Part shown: piece after piece, positions 1-8,164 of the stretch | Layout of the letters: each line of letters opens with the position of its first letter | Numbering within the stretch: position 1 is the first letter of the stretch | Source: Chania multitudinisentens RB-25 | Lineage (GTDB): Bacteria; Pseudomonadota; Gammaproteobacteria; Enterobacterales; Enterobacteriaceae | DNA length: 64,000 bases | Assembly: GCF_000520015.2 (NCBI RefSeq) | Contig: NZ_CP007044.2 | Location: 868,001 to 932,000, forward strand | Direction of reading: 5' to 3' | The notes under the pieces: model-generated | Databases searched by the model: none | What the model saw: only the letters and a program-made list of their open reading frames with translations | What the model was told of the DNA's origin: nothing | Position numbers and translations under genes: made by a program

Positions 1-287
1 GCGCCTTTCGGGCAAAGCGCACCCCGGTTGACTGGGTGATCCGGGTCCCCTTCAATGTGGAAGATACTCTCTTTGGCGTTTTTAGCACCATCACCAAGGC
101 TGTACATCAACAGCCCGCAGCCGACGGAACAATACGTACAGGTATTACGGGTTTCGCGGGCGCGCAGCAGTTTGTACTGCCGGGTTTCCGCTAACGCTAC
201 AGCCGGGGCAAACCCCAGCGCAGCGACCGTCGTTCCTGCCATACCGCCAGCGCAGATCTTAAAGAACTGCCTTCTGCTGACCTGCAT
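1..287 (-). CDS. fdoG: formate dehydrogenase-O major subunit, N-terminal part (cut by window start)
   Basis: The first 95 codons of the catalytic molybdopterin/selenocysteine subunit of the periplasm-facing formate dehydrogenase-O are present; the rest lies outside the window. The start is ATG at 285-287, preceded by a good GGAG. Visible are a twin-arginine signal (SRRQFFK, residues 4-10), a hydrophobic stretch ending near ALA at 31-33, and the first three cysteines of the 4Fe-4S site (C50, C53, C57), with the fourth in ALCPKG near residue 92. The sequence closely resembles E. coli FdoG, and the divergent fdhD gene matches the fdo rather than the fdn locus. The selenocysteine codon is not in the window. 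Confidence 0.93.
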   Translation of the reverse strand, partial: MQVSRRQFFKICAGGMAGTTVAALGFAPAVALAETRQYKLLRARETRNTCTYCSVGCGLLMYSLGDGAKNAKESIFHIEGDPDHPVNRGALCPKG

Positions 288-455
288 GGGGGTCTCCTTT
301 CACTCGTGTTGTCACATTGTTTCAAATGGCGCTTTCCCCAGCAAAGCGGGAAGCGCTAAAATCACTGTTCTTATGTTGGTTTGGCCAGAGGGCCACAACG
401 ACGCTGTGATGATACCATAGCGGACTTGAGGTTGTTACAAACAGGTACCAGTAAA

Positions 456-1283
456 GTGAACAAAATAGACCCAGAGCAGCCAATAAATGCGACGCCAATC
501 ACGGGTATGACACAAGCCCCGGTATTTCAGCGTGGGCAACTGGCCAGTTCACAGCAAGACTGGCTGGCGGAAGAAGTGCCGGTGGCGCTGGTCTATAACG
601 GTATCTCCCACGTGGTGATGATGTGCACCCCCAAGGATCTGGAGGCTTTCGCCCTGGGCTTTTCGCTGTCGGAGGGCATCATCGAATCCCCGCACGATAT
701 CTACAGTATAGAGATTAATCCGGCCTGCAACGGCCTGGAAGTGCAGATAGAACTTTCCAGCCGCCGGTTTGCCGGGCTGAAAGAACGCCGCCGGGCGATG
801 GCGGGCCGCACCGGCTGCGGCGTTTGCGGTATTGAACAGTTGGCGGATATCTTTCGCCCGGTGGTGCCACTGCCGTTCACCCAAACCTTTTCGCTCGCTC
901 AGCTTGATCGTGCATTAGGGCAACTGCGCCAGGTACAGGATGTTGGCCAACATACCGGCTGCACCCACGCCGCTGGCTGGATCTCACCAGAAGGTGAACT
1001 GCTGGGTGGCTGCGAAGATGTGGGCCGCCACGTGGCATTGGATAAAATGCTCGGCCTGCGCGCCAAACAGGGCTGGCAGCAGGGGGCCATTCTGGTTTCC
1101 AGCCGTGCCAGCTATGAAATGGTGCAAAAGTCGGCCATGTGTGGTGTCGAAATCCTGTTCGCGGTTTCTGCTGCCACTTCGCTGGCGGTGGAGATCGCCG
1201 AGCGCAGCAATCTGACGTTAGTCGGTTTCAGCAAGCCGGGCCGGGCCACGGTATTTACCCATCCGCAACGACTCCTCGATTAA
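456..1283 (+). CDS. fdhD: formate dehydrogenase accessory sulfurtransferase FdhD
   Basis: FdhD transfers sulfur from IscS to the molybdenum cofactor of formate dehydrogenases, and is needed for their activity. The protein (276 aa, near the usual 277) carries the CxxC pair of the family at C121 and C124 within GRTGCGVCG. The conserved AEEVPVALVYNGISHVVMM, DVGRHVALDK and SRASYEMVQKSAMCGVE blocks are all present. The reading frame is open back to an ATG at 381. I prefer the GTG at 456 because it gives the family length and puts the cysteines at the E. coli numbering, though no strong Shine-Dalgarno precedes either. It is divergent from fdoG, its client. Confidence 0.95.
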   Translation: MNKIDPEQPINATPITGMTQAPVFQRGQLASSQQDWLAEEVPVALVYNGISHVVMMCTPKDLEAFALGFSLSEGIIESPHDIYSIEINPACNGLEVQIELSSRRFAGLKERRRAMAGRTGCGVCGIEQLADIFRPVVPLPFTQTFSLAQLDRALGQLRQVQDVGQHTGCTHAAGWISPEGELLGGCEDVGRHVALDKMLGLRAKQGWQQGAILVSSRASYEMVQKSAMCGVEILFAVSAATSLAVEIAERSNLTLVGFSKPGRATVFTHPQRLLD

Positions 1284-1664
1284 CAACAGCCGCCATCAAC
1301 GCTTATTACGCTGAATAAGCTGCCGTATGGCGCACTGCGTACAGCGAAAACCATTAACAACGCTTTTCAATACGCCTTCCCGCATTTACCCAATCCACTG
1401 TGCCAGTTTAATCACGCCAAGTACTGATTGGCAGTTTCCCAGCCCGGTTAGCGTAGCGTAACCAACTGAAAGTTAGTAAAATATGCCCCAGCACTCACGG
1501 TAGCGGCCATCCTGGCCTTAGGCTCTAGCCGTGGTGCTAAACCAAAGCGGGCTTCCAGCAGGAATCATGGACATTAATGCTGGCCAGCAGCCAACCTTAA
1601 AGACTTGTGTTGTAGATAAAATTCAACCAATTAGAGGCATCATCACATAAGAAAGGAGTTTCAT
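1284..1664. other. non-coding gap between fdhD and the secreted hydrolase gene
   Basis: These 381 bases hold no convincing gene. A small hairpin (GCTTATT/AATAAGC, 1301-1320) lies 18 bases after fdhD but has no T-run. The base composition drops toward AT on the right, where the next gene begins. The end of the gap has AAGGAG (about 1652-1657) serving the following gene. Confidence 0.5.
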
Positions 1665-3785
1665 ATGTATTTATTGTTCAGTAAATTGAGGTTAACGCTC
1701 TTTACTCTCTTCTTGGCATTATTAATACATTCGGGAGTGGTCAGTGCCATAGAGTGTACAGAATTGAAATTAACCAGCCCCGTTGTTCAACTTATCAATC
1801 CCACGACTAAAGCCAATTTACTCACCCTGACAGAATCTGAAGTCGTTAATTCCGTAAAATATGGATTTACTGATAATCGAGGCGCTTTATTTTATGCCGC
1901 TAGTCTGCCTCACAGCGAATTAGTGCCTGGTTATCGATTATATAACTCAAGCACGAATGATTTTCTGTGGACGGCAAGCCAAAGCGAACTCACTAATGCC
2001 ACACAAAAATACGGCTACGCTAATCAAGGCGTGAGTTTCTTCGTAGCAAAAAGCTCAACAGCCTGTACATCACTGCCCGTTTATCGCTTGGTATCAGGAA
2101 CCATGCACCGTTTTGCTGTCGATAAAAACGAGATAAAAACGCTGGAAACCAGTGGATGGACGAATGAGGGTGTCGTGTTTTATGCCCAAACTCCGCCGAA
2201 TGATGATTTACCGGCGCTTGGGATTAACCTTGGTAATGTGGATGATTGGTCATCAGAGCATTTCTTTAATGATGCCATGAAGCAGGCCAGACCTTTTGCA
2301 GCGGTATCCGCCGCTTGGGAGGGCCTTAATACTCCTATTGCTACCGATGCTAATGGCTGGCCTCTTGGAGACGCTGGCGTATTACCCATGGCAGTAAATG
2401 CAGATCATCTTCAAGTAAAACCACACCCATCAGGAAGCTATAAGTTGTCCTTCAAAGGGCAGGGTACGGCACAAATGGTGGTCAAGGCTGGCGGTAAGTT
2501 ATTAACGGTAACCTATGATGCCTTAACACAAACTTACTATGCCGATGTGAATTATGATAATAAAAGCAATCTCTATTTCACCTTTGAGGGGATCGTTGGC
2601 GGAGTAAAAGACGTTCGTTTATTACGGCCTCAACATTATGCTTCAGACACGTTTAACGCCGTATTCCTGCAACGGCTTAAAGCTGAAGATAATAAAATTT
2701 TTGGTATTATTCGTTTTATGGAAACAACCGGCACTAATGGTTCAAAAATTGCCGAATGGAGTGAGCGAACAGCTAAAAGTTATGCCACTCAGCAACGGCA
2801 GTTTAAAGGCAGGCCCGCCGGAATGTCTTGGGAATATGTAATTGAATTATCAAATATGACGGGTAAAGACCCTTGGATTAACGTTCCTCACTTAGCAAGC
2901 GATGACTATATTCGTAATTTAGCGTTGCTATTTAAAAACAACCTAAATAGTGAACGCAAGCTCTATATAGAATTCAGCAACGAAGTTTGGAATGAGCTGG
3001 AAAAACCCTATTTTGCACAAAGAAAGGAAGTCGGAAAAGCTGCCTGTGATAAAGTGCTTATTAGTGGCGATCCTGATAATTATTACTCAGGTCTTTCTGG
3101 TAATAAAGCCAATTGCCTGACCTATAAAACTGAAATGGAATATGCCTTCCTGGGCCGGCATTATGCTTGGAAAGTAAAACATATTAGTGATATTTTCCGT
3201 GAAGTTTTTGGCGATGCCGCCATGATGACGCGAGTTCGCCCTATGCTGGCATGGGAAAACTGGTCATTAAGAAGCACCAAGGCAGGTAAACTCCCCGACC
3301 AATTACAATATTTAAATCAGATGTATGGCTCTCCTCATAACTATATCTATGGTATTTCTACCAGCGCTTATATTGAGATGATCTCTAAAGCAGGGGATAC
3401 GCCGAGTAATTTAATGCTATCCGTTGATGAGATACTTGAGAGAATGAATGAATATGTTCAAACAGTCTCCGTCGATCGTTTCCATGCCATGAGAGATTTA
3501 GCAGATCAATATAATCTCAAAATGTTCGCTTATGAAGGAGGACCTAGCCTCCTTGATAAGGTTAATTTCGATAATAAACTCGCTGCCAATAGTGACCCGC
3601 GTATGAAAGAAATCATCAAAACCTTGCTACAAAATTGGCAGGATGCGGGTGGCGATACCTTTATCTACTATATGTTAGCCTCCTCGTATGCCAGCCATGG
3701 TTTCTGGGGGCTCTCTGAACAATTGGATGATGAAAACACCGTGAAATGGCAAGCTTTGAAAGAAAAATTCGCGGAATGGCAATAG
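1665..3785 (+). CDS. secreted glycoside-hydrolase-like protein with three N-terminal lectin-like repeats
   Basis: A 706-residue exported protein. Residues 1-28 form a signal peptide ending VSA. Residues 38-175 contain three degenerate repeats, each ending in G-x-x-F-[YF]-x-A after a YGF/YGY/GWT turn, as in DUF5648/lectin-like modules. From about residue 184 onward a TIM-barrel-like domain begins (GINLGNVDDW). IEFSNEVWN places an NE dyad at N439-E440 and FAYEGGP places a second Glu at E624, the spacing of acid/base and nucleophile in clan GH-A glycosidases. The role would be binding and cleaving an extracellular or plant polysaccharide; the substrate is unknown. The gene is clearly more AT-rich than its neighbours and stands alone between fdhD and sodA, suggesting acquisition. 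The glycosidase assignment is inference from motifs. Confidence 0.75.
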   Translation: MYLLFSKLRLTLFTLFLALLIHSGVVSAIECTELKLTSPVVQLINPTTKANLLTLTESEVVNSVKYGFTDNRGALFYAASLPHSELVPGYRLYNSSTNDFLWTASQSELTNATQKYGYANQGVSFFVAKSSTACTSLPVYRLVSGTMHRFAVDKNEIKTLETSGWTNEGVVFYAQTPPNDDLPALGINLGNVDDWSSEHFFNDAMKQARPFAAVSAAWEGLNTPIATDANGWPLGDAGVLPMAVNADHLQVKPHPSGSYKLSFKGQGTAQMVVKAGGKLLTVTYDALTQTYYADVNYDNKSNLYFTFEGIVGGVKDVRLLRPQHYASDTFNAVFLQRLKAEDNKIFGIIRFMETTGTNGSKIAEWSERTAKSYATQQRQFKGRPAGMSWEYVIELSNMTGKDPWINVPHLASDDYIRNLALLFKNNLNSERKLYIEFSNEVWNELEKPYFAQRKEVGKAACDKVLISGDPDNYYSGLSGNKANCLTYKTEMEYAFLGRHYAWKVKHISDIFREVFGDAAMMTRVRPMLAWENWSLRSTKAGKLPDQLQYLNQMYGSPHNYIYGISTSAYIEMISKAGDTPSNLMLSVDEILERMNEYVQTVSVDRFHAMRDLADQYNLKMFAYEGGPSLLDKVNFDNKLAANSDPRMKEIIKTLLQNWQDAGGDTFIYYMLASSYASHGFWGLSEQLDDENTVKWQALKEKFAEWQ

Positions 3786-4096
3786 GTTGATGGCTTACGT
3801 TGTTATAACAGAAATACTTCGCTTCAGTTCTGGATAAAAATAGATTCATTCTGCTGAATTGCAAAGCAAAACCCCTTTCCCATTCGGGAAAGGGGCAAAG
3901 TATGGCGGTACTCATCACGGAACCGCCGCACTCGGCAGTGGCAAGTTTCTTTCACCAGGCCATGCACCCCCACAGAGTATCTACGCTCCACCCAGGGCAG
4001 AGCAAGATGCGGAAAATCGCTTGAGATTAGAAACGCTTACCAGCAGCGAGCGGGGCTCAACGATCCAAATAAAAACCATACAATCAATAAGGCATT
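3786..4096. other. intergenic region left of the sodA promoter
   Basis: About 310 bases between the secreted hydrolase gene and the sodA control region carry no gene I can support. They contain the strong hairpin at 3872-3895 and a weaker GGCGGT/ACCGCC pair at 3904-3927. Short open frames here have no plausible start signals. Confidence 0.45.
3872..3895 (-). terminator. perfect 10-bp hairpin, terminator-like in the leftward direction
   Basis: CCCCTTTCCC and GGGAAAGGGG pair perfectly around an ATTC loop. Read on the minus strand the stem is followed by TTTTGCTTTG, a U-rich tail; on the plus strand no T-run follows. It lies 87 bases after the hydrolase stop, so it may end that transcript only weakly, or block leftward read-through. 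Confidence 0.45.
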
Positions 4097-4132
4097 GATA
4101 ATCATTTTCAATATCATTTAATTAACTATAAT
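4097..4132 (+). promoter_or_regulatory. sodA promoter with overlapping Fur box
   Basis: Bases 4097-4115 match the 19-bp Fur consensus at 15 positions by eye. A perfect TATAAT -10 sits at 4127-4132, with TTTTCA (4105-4110) as -35 at 16-bp spacing, so bound Fur would cover the -35. Iron repression of sodA is established in E. coli; SoxS, ArcA or IHF sites were not resolved here. Confidence 0.75.
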
Positions 4133-4196
4133 AGAACCCACTGTTTATACGGTGCTCATGCTTTGCGCCGCCTAACACCCACTGGAGACGATGATT

Positions 4197-4820
4197 ATGA
4201 GTTATTCACTGCCATCACTGCCTTATGCTTACGACGCACTGGAACCGCATTTCGATAAGCAGACCATGGAAATCCACCACACCAAACACCACCAGACCTA
4301 TGTCAACAATGCCAACACCGTGCTGGAAGCTTACCCTGAGCTGGCTTCGTTGAGCGTTGAAGCGCTGATCCAGGATCTGGATAAAGTACCTGCTGACAAG
4401 CGCACCTTCATGCGTAATAACGCAGGCGGCCACGCTAACCACAGCCTGTTCTGGAAAGGCCTGAAAACCGGTACCACCCTGTCAGGCGATCTGAAAGCCG
4501 CCATTGAGCGCGATTTCGGCAGCGTTGAGAAATTCCAGGAAGAGTTCGAGAAAGCCGCCGCCACCCGTTTCGGCTCCGGCTGGGCCTGGCTGGTACTGAA
4601 AGGTAACAAGCTGGCCGTGGTTTCTACCGCTAACCAAGACAGCCCGTTGATGGGCGAAGCGGTAGCTGGCGCTTCCGGTTTCCCGATTATCGGTCTGGAT
4701 GTGTGGGAACACGCCTACTACCTGAAATTCCAGAACCGCCGCCCAGATTACATCAAGGCGTTCTGGAACGTGGTGAACTGGGACGAAGCCGCAAAACGCT
4801 TCAACGAAGCACAGAAATAA
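4197..4820 (+). CDS. sodA: manganese superoxide dismutase
   Basis: Cytoplasmic Mn-SOD converts superoxide to hydrogen peroxide and oxygen. The protein starts MSYSLPSLPYAYDALEPHF and keeps the metal-ligand contexts: His in MEIHHTKHH, His in GGHANHSLFW, and Asp/His in DVWEHAYYLKF. The length (207 aa) is that of E. coli SodA. An in-frame ATG lies two codons upstream at 4191, but GGAG at 4184-4187 is correctly spaced only for 4197. The gene is monocistronic, with its own Fur-type promoter and terminator. Confidence 0.98.
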   Translation: MSYSLPSLPYAYDALEPHFDKQTMEIHHTKHHQTYVNNANTVLEAYPELASLSVEALIQDLDKVPADKRTFMRNNAGGHANHSLFWKGLKTGTTLSGDLKAAIERDFGSVEKFQEEFEKAAATRFGSGWAWLVLKGNKLAVVSTANQDSPLMGEAVAGASGFPIIGLDVWEHAYYLKFQNRRPDYIKAFWNVVNWDEAAKRFNEAQK

Positions 4821-4840
4821 CCCCACTTTCCCCACTCTAG

Positions 4841-4865
4841 TGCCCGCTGATGCGGGCATTTTTTT
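4841..4865 (+). terminator. sodA rho-independent terminator
   Basis: TGCCCGC (4841-4847) pairs with GCGGGCA (4852-4858) around a 4-base loop, followed directly by a run of seven T. Confidence 0.9.
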
Positions 4866-4878
4866 GCCTATTTTCCGC

Positions 4879-4905
4879 TAAAGTTTGACCACGTTTTGCC
4901 GATGA
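4879..4905 (+). promoter_or_regulatory. sigma-28 (FliA) promoter of the chemoreceptor gene
   Basis: TAAAGTTT (4879-4886), an 11-base spacer and GCCGATGA (4898-4905) match the flagellar sigma-28 consensus TAAAGTTT-N11-GCCGATAA with one mismatch. It sits 37 bases before the chemoreceptor start, tying that gene to the motility regulon. Confidence 0.88.
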
Positions 4906-4942
4906 TTGACTCCATTAACGTTCTCCTCGCAAGGAAAATCTC

Positions 4943-6868
4943 ATGAGGGTATTGAAGGCAATGGCCGGGAAATTCATTCATCTCACCGTGGGTAAAAAGC
5001 TTTCATTGGGGTTTTCCCTCGTTTTATTACTGGCAATTATTATCGCCGGCACCGGGAGCTACTATCTTCATCTCATCAAATCGCGCACCGAACGCATTGA
5101 TTTCAGTTCTCAAATCACCACTCAAATCAGCCAGGCGAAATACGCCCGCGCCATGTTCGGCCAGACCTACAAAATCGAGCACCTGGACAGCAACCGCACC
5201 CATATCGAAAATGTGGTGAAGCTGGTCAATCATGCACTGGAGCTGAATTGGGACCCACATAGCCGTAACGAACTGGAAAAACTGAAAGTATTAATCGGCA
5301 AATACCAGCAACAGCGAGATGTTTTCCAGGCCGCCGTCACCAAAAAAGACGCGATACGCGCCAGCTGGAATATGGCCGAAATACAAGAGGAACTGAGCCA
5401 GGTTGCACGCCAGTTAAACAACAGTGACCTGCAACTGCCGATTGCCCAACTCAACCAAAAGCTGACCTTTATCCGCTTTGGCGTGCGTGGCCTGCTGCTG
5501 ACACCGAATAATGACGTTGAGGCACAGGTGATGAACGCTATCGACGATGCCCGCAGTGCCGCCAATACGCTCAACCAGCGTTTAGAGGAACCCTTGCTGC
5601 AACCGCTGCTGGCAGCACTTGATGAGTATAGAAGCCGCATCGCGGCCTATCTGCCCGCCTACGAGAACGAGCAAAAACTCAGCCAACAGCTGAGTCAGAC
5701 GGCTCAGGAGATTGATGCGCTGACCAGCGTGTTTATGCAAGATGAACTGAAGGAAACCAACGGGAACATTATTGCCGCCCAGTGGCAGATGGGGATCACT
5801 ACGGTTATTGCGATTCTCACGGGCCTTTTGGTGTCATGGCGCATCACGCTGCAAATTACTCACCCGTTACAGAATGCTCTGGAACTGGCAAAACGTATCG
5901 CCACGGGCGATTTGCGCAAGATGCAGGCCAGTTCTCGCCGTGATGAGCTCGGCCAGTTGCTGAATGCCGTGGCCGCAATGAGCCAGAATCTGCGCGATAT
6001 GATTGAGAAAATTCAGTTAGGCGTCAGCCAGGTATCCACCGCCGCCGGGGAAATTGCCGCAGGGAATACCGATCTTTCCTCTCGCACCGAGCAACAGGCC
6101 GCCGCTGTGGAAGAAACCGCCGCCAGTATGGAACAACTTACCGCCACGGTGAAACAGAACGCCGATAATGCCCATCACGCCAACCAACTGGCAACCGACG
6201 CCTCACAAACCGCCCAACAGGGCGGCGCACTGGTCAATAACGTGGTCAGCACAATGCGCGATATTTCCAGCAGTTCGCAGCGGATTGCGGAAATTACCAC
6301 CCTGATCAACGGCATTGCCTTCCAGACCAATATTCTGGCGTTGAACGCAGCGGTAGAGGCTGCCCGAGCGGGTGAGCAAGGGCGTGGTTTCTCGGTGGTC
6401 GCCAGCGAGGTGCGCAATCTGGCCCAACGCAGTGCGCAGGCGGCAAAGGAAATAGAAGGGTTGATCGCTGAATCCGTCAGCCGCGTACAGACCGGCACCG
6501 CACTGGTGGAAGACACCGGTAATACCATGGAACAGATCGTCCGTTCAGTGACGCATGTGCGCGATATCATGGCAGAAATTGCCGCCGCTTCTGACGAGCA
6601 AACACGCGGTATTGCGCAAATAGGCCAGGCGATTGTTGAAATGGATCACACCACCCAGCAAAACGCCGCGTTGGTGGAACAATCCGCCGCCGCCGCTGAC
6701 TCACTGGAAGAACAGGCTGAAATGCTGCTGCAAAGCGTTTCCGTGTTCCGCCTGGCGGAGCGTAACGAACTTGCCGAGGCAAAAAATGCAGTAATAAAGT
6801 CCTCCCAAGCGACAAAGGTACGGGAAACCACCGCCTCAGCAGCGGAAAATAACTGGACCACTTTCTGA
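4943..6868 (+). CDS. methyl-accepting chemotaxis protein with HBM-type ligand domain
   Basis: A 641-residue inner-membrane chemoreceptor. TM1 spans about residues 20-42. A long all-helical periplasmic region of roughly 240 residues (about 43-283) fits the helical bimodular (HBM) sensor class rather than the four-helix Tar type. TM2 is about 284-304, followed by a HAMP domain and a canonical cytoplasmic signalling hairpin (FQTNILALNAAVEAARAGEQ). The extreme C-terminus is NWTTF, a variant of the NWETF tether that binds CheR/CheB. Known HBM receptors such as Pseudomonas McpS sense organic acids; the ligand here cannot be read from sequence. It is a single-gene unit under the sigma-28 promoter just upstream. 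Confidence 0.93.
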   Translation: MRVLKAMAGKFIHLTVGKKLSLGFSLVLLLAIIIAGTGSYYLHLIKSRTERIDFSSQITTQISQAKYARAMFGQTYKIEHLDSNRTHIENVVKLVNHALELNWDPHSRNELEKLKVLIGKYQQQRDVFQAAVTKKDAIRASWNMAEIQEELSQVARQLNNSDLQLPIAQLNQKLTFIRFGVRGLLLTPNNDVEAQVMNAIDDARSAANTLNQRLEEPLLQPLLAALDEYRSRIAAYLPAYENEQKLSQQLSQTAQEIDALTSVFMQDELKETNGNIIAAQWQMGITTVIAILTGLLVSWRITLQITHPLQNALELAKRIATGDLRKMQASSRRDELGQLLNAVAAMSQNLRDMIEKIQLGVSQVSTAAGEIAAGNTDLSSRTEQQAAAVEETAASMEQLTATVKQNADNAHHANQLATDASQTAQQGGALVNNVVSTMRDISSSSQRIAEITTLINGIAFQTNILALNAAVEAARAGEQGRGFSVVASEVRNLAQRSAQAAKEIEGLIAESVSRVQTGTALVEDTGNTMEQIVRSVTHVRDIMAEIAAASDEQTRGIAQIGQAIVEMDHTTQQNAALVEQSAAAADSLEEQAEMLLQSVSVFRLAERNELAEAKNAVIKSSQATKVRETTASAAENNWTTF

Positions 6869-6956
6869 TGCTTGCCCTGCTCGGCACAGGCTACTCTGTT
6901 GCTCTTTGTCAACTCAGGCTATTCAGGGCTATTCACCGCTGGCCAAGGAGATAAAA

Positions 6957-7640
6957 ATGGAGGCAATGATGCACCCCCCTGAGGTTTACATCGGCAACAT
7001 TCAACCCTACGCAGGCAGGCGGCCCAGTGCGATTGCCAAACGTCTGGTGGAAGGGGCGATAAAGCTCACACCATTGGGCCTGGAAGGGGACGAACAGGCT
7101 GAAAAGGCGCATCACGGTGGGCCAGATCGGGCACTATGCCACTACCCGCGTGAACATTACATCCACTGGCGCAGGCAGTTTCCGGCACAAGCCGAGTTGT
7201 TCGCCGCCCCGGCGTTTGGGGAAAACATTTCCACTCTTGGCCTGACCGAGCACAATGTGTTTATGGGCGATATCTTCCGTTGGGGAGAAGCGCTGATTCA
7301 AGTCACTCAACCACGTTCACCGTGCTTCAAACTGAACGCACATTTCGCTATCGGTAATCTCTCGGTGCTGATGCAGCAAAGCGGCCACTGCGGTTGGTTA
7401 TACCGTGTGGTGTCTGCGGGTATGGTCAGTGGTGAACAACCGCTTGAACTGGTCGCCCGCAGCAGTGAGGTTTCCGTCGCTGAGGCGATTGCCATTGCCT
7501 GGCACCTGCCGTTCGACGCAGAACAGTATCGCCGCCTGCTGGCCGCCGCAGGGCTTTCTGCCAGTTGGAGTAAAACCATGCTGACACGCATCACTACCAG
7601 CAGAATTGAAGACTTCAACCGCCGCCTGCTTGGTCAATAA
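6957..7640 (+). CDS. yiiM: 6-N-hydroxylaminopurine resistance protein (MOSC domain)
   Basis: YiiM is a molybdenum-cofactor-binding MOSC protein that reduces N-hydroxylated purines. The hallmark LGLEGDEQAEKAHHGGPDRA and QPRSPCFKLN segments are present, the latter containing the MOSC cysteine that would bind Moco. The frame is open from 6906, but AAGGAG at 6944-6949 points to ATG 6957, giving 227 residues against 224 in E. coli. It stands alone and converges with yibL. Confidence 0.93.
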   Translation: MEAMMHPPEVYIGNIQPYAGRRPSAIAKRLVEGAIKLTPLGLEGDEQAEKAHHGGPDRALCHYPREHYIHWRRQFPAQAELFAAPAFGENISTLGLTEHNVFMGDIFRWGEALIQVTQPRSPCFKLNAHFAIGNLSVLMQQSGHCGWLYRVVSAGMVSGEQPLELVARSSEVSVAEAIAIAWHLPFDAEQYRRLLAAAGLSASWSKTMLTRITTSRIEDFNRRLLGQ

Positions 7641-7688
7641 AGGGCGTGATTCAACATCGACAGGGAAGTACCGCAAAAGAAGATAGCG

Positions 7689-7720
7689 GCAGTTGGAGCG
7701 AACAGCGCCGCCCCAACTGC
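7689..7720. terminator. hairpin between convergent yiiM and yibL
   Basis: GCAGTTGG (7689-7696) and CCAACTGC (7713-7720) form an 8-bp stem with a 16-base loop between two converging genes. There is no clean T-run, so terminator activity is only likely. Confidence 0.35.
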
Positions 7721-7725
7721 GCAGG

Positions 7726-8088
7726 TTAGAAGGTTTTTTTCGCGTAACCGGTGACGGCTTTCAGACCCATTTCACGGCCCAGCGCCGTCATCGGATGCAC
7801 CACGATCAGGCCACGCACGTTTTTCTTCAACGCGCCCATATCCGCCTGCTCTTTCTTGGTGATTTCACGGCTGAACGGCAATTGACTCAGCTTCTGCGCT
7901 TCCGCACTCAGTTTCTCAACCCGCACATGCTTTAAGCGTTCAATTTCTGTCGTCAGCTTCTCTTTTTCTTTGGTATGTTGCGCAATCAGATCAGGATTAC
8001 CCTGTTGGGCCACTGCGGTATCTTTATGGTTCAGTGCATCCAGCAAATCGCTAAGGCGCTTAATCTCTGCCTTTTCTTTCTCTTTCAT
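7726..8088 (-). CDS. yibL: YibL family ribosome-associated protein
   Basis: A 120-residue coiled-coil protein, the same length as E. coli YibL. It shares the KEAEIKRLSDLLDAL-type N-terminus and the ITKKEQADMGALKK...VVHPMTALGREMGL C-terminal block. YibL has been reported associated with ribosomes; its exact role is not established. The frame extends to 8151, but the ATG at 8088 is best spaced from an AGG and matches the E. coli start. In E. coli it neighbours mtlR, as nearly here. Confidence 0.9.
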   Translation of the reverse strand: MKEKEKAEIKRLSDLLDALNHKDTAVAQQGNPDLIAQHTKEKEKLTTEIERLKHVRVEKLSAEAQKLSQLPFSREITKKEQADMGALKKNVRGLIVVHPMTALGREMGLKAVTGYAKKTF

Positions 8089-8164
8089 GGTCATTGGCCT
8101 GTGTGTGCCGCTAGCGGCTGTCGCTAAAAAGTCATTCCCGCATTGTAGCAAAATGCAGGCGCAG

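Noticed and set aside
3859..4098. 79-codon forward frame left of sodA
   Set aside because: Spans the strong hairpin at 3872-3895 and the edge of the Fur box; no ribosome-binding site.
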